Below, piece after piece: positions 1 through 7,253 of a DNA stretch of 23,108 nucleotides; position 1 is the stretch's first letter; each line of letters begins with the position of its first letter. Source of the stretch: Aminicenans sp964648465 (lineage in GTDB: Bacteria; Acidobacteriota; Aminicenantia; Aminicenantales; Aminicenantaceae); assembly GCA_964648465.1 (NCBI GenBank), contig CAZYMU010000039.1, forward strand, positions 1 through 23,108. The letters are read 5' to 3'. Both the position numbers and the translations under genes were made by a program. The notes beneath the pieces were generated by a model. It did no database searches and was not told where the DNA came from. It was given only the letters and a program-made list of their open reading frames with translations.

Positions 1-118
1 TTTACCTTACAGGCGAGCCGATCTTACCGCATCTGCTTCGTTACAGCGCATTCGTGGTGAAGGACCACAACTTCATGCACTGTGCCTTGCATCTGCAGCA
101 AGCTTGACTCGTGAATAA
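1..118. other. Unassigned GC-richer segment at window edge
   Basis: This segment is about 50% GC by hand count, richer than the AT-leaning DNA that follows. One plus-strand frame (from base 2) is open for 38 codons and ends at TAA 116-118, so it may be the tail of a gene that starts outside the window. The frame from base 3 is also open for over 30 codons, so the coding frame is not decided. I recognise no protein family in any frame. The rest of the gap to the first gene holds an inverted repeat and a promoter. Confidence 0.25.
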
Positions 119-225
119 TCCACGTTAACTAAAAAGGAATTGGCAGAGATGACGGGAAGAGCGTTTCACTTTGTTTAATCAGCCAGTGATTTTTCATTGT
201 CAGAGACTAAGAATGGCTACACTTG

Positions 226-249
226 TTCAGAATAGTGGACAGTTCTGAA
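226..249. repeat. Perfect 7-bp inverted repeat upstream of FecR-family gene
   Basis: TTCAGAA (226-232) and TTCTGAA (243-249) are perfect inverted copies separated by 10 bases. They lie about 30 bp before the -35 box of the next gene. This position would suit an operator, but a single copy gives no proof of regulation. Confidence 0.3.
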
Positions 250-280
250 GCTGTAGATTCGTGCATATCTCTTGTATTAT

Positions 281-310
281 TTGGCATGAATTATGCTTAT
301 TTTATATAAT
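281..310 (+). promoter_or_regulatory. Sigma70-type promoter of the FecR-domain gene
   Basis: TTGGCA at 281-286 (5 of 6 consensus) and TATAAT at 305-310 (6 of 6) are separated by 18 bases. Transcription would start near 317, about 30 nt before the ATG at 348. This rules out the in-frame GTG at 261 as the start. Confidence 0.65.
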
Positions 311-347
311 GATAAAAAAGAGAAACCTCTATAGAAGGAGGGAAACC

Positions 348-2387
348 ATGAGAAAAAGGATTTTATTCTCTTTATTTGTTTTTATATTTATTATTTTTTG
401 CTCTTCTTTTGTTCATTCTGATTCCCATTATAAATATGTGAATTCTCCAAACACAGAAATATATTTCGGCCACATAAGCTATGTTGAAGTGCAGAATGAC
501 GGCAAAGATCCTGTTGTCCTAAGGGCGGAAAATCCTTCGCCTGAAATAGCTGTTTTGAATTTTCCTCTGCTCCCTGGAGATACGATCAAGACAACGGGAA
601 GCAGAAGATGTGAAATCCAGTTTGATACAGGAACAATTATAAGACTTGACCTGGATACAGAATTAAAAATCGAGACTATTCTTGCGCATAGTCTCAGTTC
701 AAGCAAGAAGTTAACAAACCTGGTTCTTACAAAAGGACAGATCTATATCATGTATAAACGCTATAACCGCCCCGAAGTTTTCCAGGTTATAACCCCAAAC
801 TCTGCTGTTAAAATGAACCACAGCACGGTTGCACTAATAAGAGCTGGAGAAGATGACAGCACAGAAGTTCAGATAAAAAAGGGGAAAGCCTATGTCCTTT
901 GTGGGCCTGATGAAGAGAATACAGAAAAAAAGAAATTAAAGAAATCACAGAAATTGACGGTTTTAAAAGATCATTTTGTTCTTTACGGTAAATACCGGCC
1001 GGATGTTGATTTTGAGCTGTGGAATGAGCATATAAATGAAAATTTCGAGGCTCTCCATGAAGGTAAAAATTTTATTCCAAAACCCATAGAGAAATATCCC
1101 AAGGCAGTCATGTATTTCGCTCAAAAGTATTCCAATCTCCATGGAGAGTGGATATGGAATAGCCTTTATGGTTATGTATGGAGGCCTTTCTACAACGATA
1201 AGTATCCATGGGGGAATTGGTCCCCGTACATTAATGGGCAGTGGAGAAAATTGGATAACCAGCTTTTCTGGGTTCCTCAGGAATCCTGGGGTTGGGTTCC
1301 CTATCATCTTGGCCTTTGGACATGGAACAAGAAAATCGGCTGGATCTGGATTCCTGGAGATGCTTTTGCACCAGCTTGGGCAGCTTGGAATTTTTATATG
1401 GGGTATTATAGCTGGAGGCCATTATGTTTGTGGGATTGGTTTTTATTGGACAGTTTTTATGGCGGTTTTTACGGAAATAGTTATTATTCAGGATATTATT
1501 ATCCACAGTTTTATGGAGGAAACAAAGGATATTTGGCTGATAACAGGAAGCCAATACTTAGAAAAATTCATAAGGATCAACTCGAACAAAAAGGAATCTC
1601 TTCATATCAGCTTCCAAAAAAAATGAAGAAGGTATATGCGAATGTTGTTTCAGCATTAAAAAGAGGGGATGAGAGAGTTTTCGATTCTTTGAGGAAGATT
1701 CCTGAACAGATGGTTATAATAAAGAAAGAAGATTTGAATACTTCAAGGATACAGAATAAGGCTATCAAGTTCAGCCAGTTTTCTCCTGATATTCAAAAGG
1801 AATTTTTAACTTCAAAATTCCATAAAGATACAAATCTCCATGCTGTCGACACATTCAGAAGAAATAATCTTTTTGATTATGTGAAAAAAAACTTGATTAG
1901 CTCAAAGCCTGAGAATACAGAGAGAATTACTACCGTCATAAAAAAACATATATTCACCGATAAGACAGCACTTGGGCCAAAAAAAGCTGTAACCGGGCAG
2001 AAAACCGCAATATCCGGGAGGAGAACAGATTCTTCAGGCAAAAAAAATGCAGGGATTTTAGGCCAAAATCGTTCAAAAGTACGGTTCAGGGATTGGAATC
2101 CTGATGTAAAAGCGGCTCAGAGAGCCGGAGTATCTATAAGATATTCCAGCAGAACAAATGAAGTTTTCTGCCCTGAACTTCGAATTTCCTCAAGGGGTGT
2201 TTTTTCTAAAATGACGGGCAGTAGTTCAAGAGTGAGAATTGGTTCCTCGGGTGTTTTCTCTTCGTCGGGTTCAATTTCAAGTTCTTCTTCTGGCAGCGGC
2301 TCCACTGGAACAAGATCTTCGGTCTCAAGAAGTTCAGCACGTTCTTCAAGCAGTGGAGGATCAGGCGGTTCCGGTAAAAAAAAGTGA
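348..2387 (+). CDS. Secreted FecR-domain protein with Trp-rich DUF6600-like region
   Basis: This is a 679-residue exported protein. The start is the ATG at 348, preceded by GGAGGG and lying downstream of the 281-310 promoter. Residues 1-24 form a Sec signal peptide. Residues about 75-185 resemble a FecR domain, with GDTIKTTGSRRCEIQFDTGT followed by beta-rich sequence. Residues about 266-365 are a tryptophan/tyrosine-rich block with motifs such as GYVWRP, GQWR, FWVPQESWGWVPYHLG and GWIWIPG, typical of DUF6600-type FecR proteins. A Tyr/Gly-rich stretch follows (366-391), then a basic linker and a Ser/Gly-rich low-complexity tail (about 610-679) ending in Lys residues. FecR family proteins can regulate sigma factors, but no sigma factor or TonB receptor lies nearby. 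A structural envelope role seems as likely. The family call is fairly sure and the function is unknown. Confidence 0.75.
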   Translation: MRKRILFSLFVFIFIIFCSSFVHSDSHYKYVNSPNTEIYFGHISYVEVQNDGKDPVVLRAENPSPEIAVLNFPLLPGDTIKTTGSRRCEIQFDTGTIIRLDLDTELKIETILAHSLSSSKKLTNLVLTKGQIYIMYKRYNRPEVFQVITPNSAVKMNHSTVALIRAGEDDSTEVQIKKGKAYVLCGPDEENTEKKKLKKSQKLTVLKDHFVLYGKYRPDVDFELWNEHINENFEALHEGKNFIPKPIEKYPKAVMYFAQKYSNLHGEWIWNSLYGYVWRPFYNDKYPWGNWSPYINGQWRKLDNQLFWVPQESWGWVPYHLGLWTWNKKIGWIWIPGDAFAPAWAAWNFYMGYYSWRPLCLWDWFLLDSFYGGFYGNSYYSGYYYPQFYGGNKGYLADNRKPILRKIHKDQLEQKGISSYQLPKKMKKVYANVVSALKRGDERVFDSLRKIPEQMVIIKKEDLNTSRIQNKAIKFSQFSPDIQKEFLTSKFHKDTNLHAVDTFRRNNLFDYVKKNLISSKPENTERITTVIKKHIFTDKTALGPKKAVTGQKTAISGRRTDSSGKKNAGILGQNRSKVRFRDWNPDVKAAQRAGVSIRYSSRTNEVFCPELRISSRGVFSKMTGSSSRVRIGSSGVFSSSGSISSSSSGSGSTGTRSSVSRSSARSSSSGGSGGSGKKK

Positions 2388-2414
2388 TCAATAAGCCTGC
2401 TCTACCGGCCTGAC

Positions 2415-2438
2415 TTGCTGCCTTTTATGAAAGGGCAA
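2415..2438. terminator. Hairpin between convergent genes, possible bidirectional terminator
   Basis: TTGC (2415-2418) and CCTTT (2421-2425) pair with AAAGG (2430-2434) and GCAA (2435-2438), with a TATG loop and a 2-nt bulge. It sits between the ends of the FecR-domain gene and the M23 gene. No clear T-run follows on either strand, so terminator activity is uncertain. Confidence 0.35.
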
Positions 2439-2451
2439 CATAGTGATTGAA

Positions 2452-3732
2452 TTATGGAAATACACAGACAGGTATTGAGGGCAGGTTGAATAGAAAAAGA
2501 TAAGATTTAGCTTTTTTCTGGAAATCTTTGAGATATTCTGTTCTAAGGGGTTTGATAGGTTTTGGATTAAAAGTAAGGGGGTTGATATATTTTCCCTGGT
2601 GTTTGATCCTGTAGTCAAGATGTGGGCCGGTAGACTCTCCAGATGAACCCACTCGGGCGATAAACTGGCTCTCTTTGACCTTAGCACCTTTTTTTATCCC
2701 TTTTGCGAAGTTTCTGAGATGGAGATACAAAGTTTCATAGGCATTTTTATGTCTGATTTTAATCATGCGGCCTGCCCCTCCATTCCAGCCTGTAAAAGTC
2801 ACTGTGCCGTCAGCAGTTGCTTGAACCTGAGTCCCAATTGGAGCCGCATAATCCACGCCGTAATGAGGCCTGTACACTTTAAGGATAGGATGCAGTCTTC
2901 TGAGGCTGAAGCGTGAAGTAATCCGTGCTGATTGAAGAGGAGATTTCAGGAACTGCTTTCTTAAAGAGTTGCCTTTAAAATCGAAATAATCCCATTCTTT
3001 TGTGTCTGGATATGTGTAGCGGAAAGCCTGAAAGATTTTCCCATGATTAACAAATTCTGCAGCAAGGATCTTTCCATAAGCAACGAACCTTCCGTAAAGG
3101 TATTTTTTCTCAAACATAATTTTGAATGAATCTCCATGGCGGAGGTCCGCATAAAAATCGATGTCCCACCCGAACATATTTGCCAGAGAGATTGCCAGTA
3201 AATCCTTCTCGTTTTTTCCTGTTACTGCAGACATCAGGTTGTTTTCGATGACACCACAGACCATTCTTATCTTTATTTCAAAAGGGAATTTTTTTATCTC
3301 AGCTTTGTAGGCCTCTTCTGTTATTTGAATGGAAAGGAACCTTTCCCCGTCAATATCATATTCAATCGAGTTGATGTCTCCATGCACGGAGGAATATATC
3401 CTCAGCTCTTTTCCGGCTTTAATCTTTGCCAGGTCATATATGGGCTTTATGTCCAGTATCAATTTATGTATTTCAGCAGGTGAGAAGCCGTGTGAAGAGA
3501 GAATATCAGATAGGGTTTTTCCTTTTTGAATTATTTCTTTGTTTTCTATAAGAGGCGGGGACTCAACTTTAGCTTGAGGAGGAGATGATTCTTCCTTTTC
3601 TTTGACCTGAGGTTTTTCTTTGGGGAGGAAGGTTAAGGTTATAAATATTGACAAAACAGAGATAATAATAATAAGCAGAGAAAGCCTGCTCGGAGCATTT
3701 TTTTTACTATGAATTTTTATGTTAATTTTCAC
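2452..3732 (-). CDS. Membrane-anchored M23 family metallopeptidase (MepM-like)
   Basis: This 426-residue protein is predicted to cut peptide cross-links in peptidoglycan on the outer face of the inner membrane. A single hydrophobic helix (about 16-37) is followed by a Lys/Glu/Pro-rich linker, then an OapA/LysM-like region (about 66-120: GKTLSDILSSHGFSPAEIHKL). The C-terminal zinc domain starts near 268 with ITSRFSLRRLHPILKVYRPH. Visible zinc-site residues are H290 and D294 in HYGVD, H338 in YLHL and H371 in GPHLDY, so the site looks intact. The start codon is GTG at 3732; no strong Shine-Dalgarno is seen, but the reading places the anchor helix correctly. The last 35 residues extend beyond the usual M23 fold. 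It is transcribed convergently with the FecR gene and separately from the minus-strand genes to its right. Confidence 0.9.
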   Translation of the reverse strand: MKINIKIHSKKNAPSRLSLLIIIISVLSIFITLTFLPKEKPQVKEKEESSPPQAKVESPPLIENKEIIQKGKTLSDILSSHGFSPAEIHKLILDIKPIYDLAKIKAGKELRIYSSVHGDINSIEYDIDGERFLSIQITEEAYKAEIKKFPFEIKIRMVCGVIENNLMSAVTGKNEKDLLAISLANMFGWDIDFYADLRHGDSFKIMFEKKYLYGRFVAYGKILAAEFVNHGKIFQAFRYTYPDTKEWDYFDFKGNSLRKQFLKSPLQSARITSRFSLRRLHPILKVYRPHYGVDYAAPIGTQVQATADGTVTFTGWNGGAGRMIKIRHKNAYETLYLHLRNFAKGIKKGAKVKESQFIARVGSSGESTGPHLDYRIKHQGKYINPLTFNPKPIKPLRTEYLKDFQKKAKSYLFLFNLPSIPVCVFP

Positions 3733-3760
3733 GTCATACTCACAAGTAAATATTGAAGAT

Positions 3761-3787
3761 ACTATAATAGAAAAATGAAAAATTCAA
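3761..3787 (-). promoter_or_regulatory. Candidate promoter for the M23 peptidase gene
   Basis: Read on the minus strand, TTGAAT (3787-3782) and TATAGT (3766-3761) are separated by 15 bases, about 30 bp before the GTG start. The spacer is shorter than ideal and the region is AT-rich, so this is a weak call. Confidence 0.3.
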
Positions 3788-3887
3788 TAATAAATAAACT
3801 CCAGTGATTCCCCCGATTTTTCTCACCTTTTTTCATTTTTTGAGCTTAAGATACTTATTTCACGGAAAAAATTTGAATTCTAAGAAC

Positions 3888-5267
3888 TTATCTGATCTGG
3901 TAATGTAATGGATTTTTTTGCCTGTCGATGAGATTTAGATAGCTTTTTACAGAAGCTACTGCTATCCCTGCAAGTCCGAGTACCCCGATGAGGTTTGTAA
4001 AGGCCATCATCCCGTTAAAAACATCTCCAATAGACCAGGCAACTTCTACTTTCAGCACAGCACCGATATAAATAAAGATGCAGAAAATCCAACGGAAAGG
4101 AAGCTTGACCCAGTTCCCAAACAGGTAACTGAATGAAATTTCTCCGTAATAAGGGACAGCAATCAAGCTGGAGTATCCAAAGAGTAAAGAGCTTGCGGCA
4201 ACAATAATCCCCCCGATTTGGGGCATGGCCGAATTAAAGGCTGCTGCTGTCATTTGAGTACTGGTCCCTTCTGTCCAAATGCCTGTGACAAGAACCGCAA
4301 GAGCTGTAAGTGTGCAGATTATGAGTGTATCAACGAACACATCCAAAGAGGCTATTAGGCCCTGCCGTGCAGGTTCGCTTGTTTTTGCTGATGCATGGAA
4401 AACTGCGGCTGTTCCTGTTCCTGCTTCGTTGGAGTAAGCTCCTCTTGAGAAGCCATAACGGATGGCGCTTGCTATGGTCATACCTGCAACTCCTCCTGTT
4501 ATGGATGATGGCTTGAAGGCGCCACTGAACATAAGTGAAAATGCATCCGGGATGTGGGAAGCAAAAATTATGATCACAGTAAAAGACCCAAAAATGTATA
4601 GAAAAACCATAAAAGGGCTCATAAATCCTGCAACTTTAGCTATGGATCTGATCCCACCAATAATAACCAGCCATGTTAGGACAGCCAGACCTAATCCTGA
4701 AATCCATGGTTCTAGTCCAAACTGTGTTTTTAAAGCGAGAGCTATCGAGTTGGATTGAATAGTTGTTGTTGAGAAAAGAGGTTTGCACCCCATGAAGAAA
4801 GCAAATATACCGGCAAGCCATGGAAGTCCAAGACCATCCTTTATATAGTACATGGGTCCTCCGGCAGTGCTCATATCTGGCATGATTTTTTTAAATTTCT
4901 GGCCCAAAACAGCTTCAACAATTTTTGTGGCCATCCCGAAAAATGCTGAGAGCCACATCCAGAATACTGCCCCCGGACCTCCCATGGCAATGGCTGTACA
5001 TACTCCTGCGATGTTTCCGTTGCCGATAGTAGCAGCCAGGGATGTAGCTAATGCCTGAAAGGGGGATATGTCGCCTTTGCGTTTTGTCTGCGTTTCTCCG
5101 AAATCTTTACTGCCTAGAAGCAGGCGGAAGGAAAGGCCGAAACGCCGCACCTGTATAAAGCGCAGTCGGATTGTCAAATATAATCCTGCTCCAAGAAGGA
5201 GAATAGCCATTTGAGGGCCCCATACTATAGAACCAAGAAGCCGGATGGTCCTCTCAAAAATATCCAT
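3888..5267 (-). CDS. Alanine/glycine:cation symporter, AgcS family
   Basis: This inner-membrane transporter (459 residues from ATG 5267) imports small neutral amino acids with sodium or protons. The many hydrophobic helices and the family signatures support the call: SLAATIGNGNIAGV (about 76-89), GGPGAVFWMWLSAFFGMATK (about 96-115), and GFSRGAYSNEAGTGTA (about 272-287). Length matches the family (about 450-480). Translation could also begin at an overlapping TTG at 5273. I prefer the ATG, two bases after the stop of the upstream small membrane-protein gene (TGA 5272-5270), which points to translational coupling. It is the last gene of a minus-strand set with the small protein and the cyclophilin. 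With several secreted peptidases nearby, uptake of liberated amino acids is a reasonable role. Substrate choice cannot be read from the sequence. Confidence 0.92.
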   Translation of the reverse strand: MDIFERTIRLLGSIVWGPQMAILLLGAGLYLTIRLRFIQVRRFGLSFRLLLGSKDFGETQTKRKGDISPFQALATSLAATIGNGNIAGVCTAIAMGGPGAVFWMWLSAFFGMATKIVEAVLGQKFKKIMPDMSTAGGPMYYIKDGLGLPWLAGIFAFFMGCKPLFSTTTIQSNSIALALKTQFGLEPWISGLGLAVLTWLVIIGGIRSIAKVAGFMSPFMVFLYIFGSFTVIIIFASHIPDAFSLMFSGAFKPSSITGGVAGMTIASAIRYGFSRGAYSNEAGTGTAAVFHASAKTSEPARQGLIASLDVFVDTLIICTLTALAVLVTGIWTEGTSTQMTAAAFNSAMPQIGGIIVAASSLLFGYSSLIAVPYYGEISFSYLFGNWVKLPFRWIFCIFIYIGAVLKVEVAWSIGDVFNGMMAFTNLIGVLGLAGIAVASVKSYLNLIDRQKNPLHYQIR

Positions 5268-5269
5268 TT

Positions 5270-5476
5270 TCAATGGAGCTCATCATTGCGTTTTTTCCGT
5301 TTGCGTTCGATCTCTTTTTTAACACCTTTATGAAGTACAAGAAAGTAATATCCTGTGAGGCCGATTATTATGAGAGCAAACCTGAATGTATTTCCTTTAA
5401 AGAGGGAAAAAACTGCATAAACGATCAGCCCGATAAGTAGAATAAGGTGTATAAAAGCGAATATCCAGTCAAACAT
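5270..5476 (-). CDS. Small two-helix membrane protein, unknown function
   Basis: This 68-residue protein has two hydrophobic segments (about 4-25 and 31-48) and a strongly basic cytoplasmic-type tail (KKEIERKRKKRNDELH). I do not recognise a family. The start may be ATG 5476 or the adjoining GTG 5479. Neither has a clear Shine-Dalgarno, but the gene begins about 40 nt after the cyclophilin stop. Its own stop lies two bases before the ATG of the AgcS transporter. The tight linkage suggests a gene co-expressed with the transporter, perhaps an accessory subunit; that is inference from position alone. Confidence 0.65.
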   Translation of the reverse strand: MFDWIFAFIHLILLIGLIVYAVFSLFKGNTFRFALIIIGLTGYYFLVLHKGVKKEIERKRKKRNDELH

Positions 5477-5515
5477 CACAAAACGGTTAAGATTGTAGTT
5501 TTTGTAATACTGTTT

Positions 5516-6100
5516 TTACTCTATACGGCGTACTGAGATGATTTCAATAGTTTCACGCGGTACGTCTCTCTGCCCCTGCCTGGTCATTGTCTTTACATTG
5601 GCAATAGCCTCGACAATTTCGGTGCCTTCTATCACTTTGCCGAAAACACAATAACCGAATTCATCAGGATTATTGCTCTTGTGGTCCAACCCGGGATTAT
5701 CTTTATGGTTGATGAAAAACTGGGCACTGGCACTGTGGGGTTCTGGAAGTCTGGCCATGGCGATTGTGTATTTTTTATTACTCAATCCGTTTGCTGCCTC
5801 ATTTTTTATTGGGGGCTTTGTTGCCTTTTTATGGAAATCAACGGTGTATCCACCACCCTGAATCATGAATCCAGCTATCACACGATGAAAAATTGTGGCG
5901 TCATAGAATTTATCATCGACATAAGAGAGAAAATTAGCAACAGTAATAGGAGCTTTATCTGCATACAGTTCAATGGTCATGTCTCCTTTGGTCGTTTTCA
6001 TGATGACCTTTTGGTTTGTATCATTTGCAAAGACTGTAATGCTGGGAAACAGGATAAGAATGCTGAGAATTACAATTGCAGATAAAATTTTATCGAACAT
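5516..6100 (-). CDS. Exported cyclophilin-type peptidyl-prolyl cis-trans isomerase
   Basis: This 194-residue protein assists folding of exported proteins by proline isomerisation. A signal peptide spans residues 1-25 (cleavage near VFA-ND). The cyclophilin core shows APITVANFLSYVDDKFYD, FHRVIAGFMIQGG (residues 71-83, including the catalytic Arg73 and Gln81 equivalents) and SASAQFFIN (about 123-131). The domain runs to FGKVIEGTEIVEAI near 165 and matches bacterial single-domain PpiA-type lengths. The start at 6100 has an excellent Shine-Dalgarno (GGAGG, seven bases away). It is the first gene of the minus-strand set with the small membrane protein and the AgcS symporter, and it is divergent from the candidate outer-membrane gene. 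Confidence 0.93.
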   Translation of the reverse strand: MFDKILSAIVILSILILFPSITVFANDTNQKVIMKTTKGDMTIELYADKAPITVANFLSYVDDKFYDATIFHRVIAGFMIQGGGYTVDFHKKATKPPIKNEAANGLSNKKYTIAMARLPEPHSASAQFFINHKDNPGLDHKSNNPDEFGYCVFGKVIEGTEIVEAIANVKTMTRQGQRDVPRETIEIISVRRIE

Positions 6101-6276
6101 CTATTCCTCCAAAAAAAGTATTGATAAATATGGTATAGTCAAGATATCAAAATATGCAAGTCAAATCAATTTTTTAAATCACCCCAATTTCATCTTTATA
6201 GGGTATTGTAATTGTAAATGGTTTTTGATAAATATATTGAAGATGTATGGAAAAATAACTTAACTTGGAGGGAAAA

Positions 6277-7113
6277 ATGAAAGCCCAAAAGATTATGAAG
6301 GTTTTTCCTGTTTTTCTACTGCTTTTTATGCTTTTTAGCACTAATCTTGCTGCTCAGGGGCACTTTGAATTCGGAATCCATTATTCAAGCTGGAGTATTG
6401 ATATTTTAAGGGGGTTGATAGAAGAAGGTTTGGGAGATGCGCTTGAAACTAATTTGAAAGATAATTTCCTGGAAGAAATTCAGGAAGATTATCCAGGCCT
6501 CATGGAAGACAGTTACAATCAGGATGTAAGCTTCGACTCAAACGGCAGCAATTATGGTTTTGAGGTCAGGTGGTATCCGGGAGGAAATGACGGATCTTTC
6601 AGTTTAGGTCTATCTGTAGAAAAGACCAGTATGACAATTTCAATTCCCGAATTATCAGCTGCGCTTGCTTTGACAGACCAGACGACAAGCGAGTCAGCAA
6701 ACTTTCAGGCGAGTGCCGGTGGAGAATTTGTAATAAATCCTTTGTCTTTTCATTTGAGTTTTCGCTGGGATATAGTTCCTTCCTGGCCTGTCCACCCTTA
6801 CTTTACTTTTGGTGTAGGAGCAGCTACAGGGACAGCTCTTGAAGAGGCAGAATTCAGTTACCATTATACAGGAGATTTGAGTCATCCTGGTGAGGCCATT
6901 GAACATTATGAAGACCAGGCGACAAAAACACTCCAGGAACTTAAAGATGAAATCGAAGAGGAAGGCGATGAATTTTTTCTCCCTGGATTCATTCCTTTTA
7001 TTCAGTTGAATCTGGGAATTAAAGCTAAGATATCAGAAAATATCCATTTAATGGTTGATGCTGGAATTTGGGATGGATTTCTTCTCCGTGGAGGCATTGC
7101 AATACGGCTTTAA
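6277..7113 (+). CDS. Candidate outer-membrane beta-barrel protein, unknown role
   Basis: This 278-residue exported protein begins at ATG 6277, 4 nt after GGAGGG (6267-6272). An in-frame TTG at 6265 overlaps that Shine-Dalgarno and is unlikely. A signal peptide spans residues 1-26 (ends LAAQG). The mature chain alternates polar and aromatic residues in beta-strand-like runs (for example FEFGIHYSSWSIDIL, YGFEVRWYPGG, SFSLGLSVEKTSMTISI, HLMVDAGIWDGFLLRGGIAI), interrupted by very acidic loops (about 50-80 and 205-235). This is the pattern of a small OmpA/OmpW-like barrel, but no defined family signature is visible. It stands alone, divergent from the cyclophilin gene and about 140 bp before the M28 peptidase gene. 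Confidence 0.55.
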   Translation: MKAQKIMKVFPVFLLLFMLFSTNLAAQGHFEFGIHYSSWSIDILRGLIEEGLGDALETNLKDNFLEEIQEDYPGLMEDSYNQDVSFDSNGSNYGFEVRWYPGGNDGSFSLGLSVEKTSMTISIPELSAALALTDQTTSESANFQASAGGEFVINPLSFHLSFRWDIVPSWPVHPYFTFGVGAATGTALEEAEFSYHYTGDLSHPGEAIEHYEDQATKTLQELKDEIEEEGDEFFLPGFIPFIQLNLGIKAKISENIHLMVDAGIWDGFLLRGGIAIRL

Positions 7114-7128
7114 TACACAACAATAATC

Positions 7129-7156
7129 TTGGCTGCTGACACAAAACCCGGATAAT
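7129..7156 (+). promoter_or_regulatory. Candidate promoter for the M28 peptidase gene
   Basis: TTGGCT (7129-7134, 4 of 6) and GATAAT (7151-7156, 5 of 6) have a 16-base spacer. Transcription would start near 7163 and leave a leader of about 90 nt containing the hairpins described next. Confidence 0.35.
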
Positions 7157-7158
7157 CG

Positions 7159-7180
7159 AAGAAATTCTGCCAAATTTCTT
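7159..7180 (+). repeat. Perfect 8-bp AT-rich hairpin downstream of the outer-membrane gene
   Basis: AAGAAATT (7159-7166) and AATTTCTT (7173-7180) form a perfect stem with loop CTGCCA. It could end transcription of the preceding gene, but the stem is AT-rich and no long T-run follows. It also overlaps the expected transcription start of the candidate promoter at 7129-7156, so at most one of the two roles is likely. Confidence 0.3.
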
Positions 7181-7217
7181 TACATCAAAACTGCATGATT
7201 GCCTAATTTTAATAAAC

Positions 7218-7239
7218 GGCAGGTGGAAAAAAGCCTGCC
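7218..7239 (+). promoter_or_regulatory. GC-rich leader hairpin just before the M28 gene ribosome site
   Basis: GGCAGG (7218-7223) pairs with CCTGCC (7234-7239) around an A-rich 10-base loop. The stem ends two bases before the Shine-Dalgarno AAGGAG (7242-7247), so it could affect ribosome access or mRNA stability. No known riboswitch class is recognised. Confidence 0.3.
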
Positions 7240-7253
7240 ATAAGGAGAAAAAG

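Noticed and set aside
261..347. GTG at 261 as start of the FecR-domain protein.
   Set aside because: It lies upstream of the promoter at 281-310 and would bury the signal peptide behind 29 residues. ATG 348 has a proper Shine-Dalgarno.
6212..6238. Promoter TTGTAA-15-TATATT for the candidate outer-membrane gene.
   Set aside because: The spacer is short and the -35 match weak in a strongly AT-rich region where chance matches are expected. No better pair was found.
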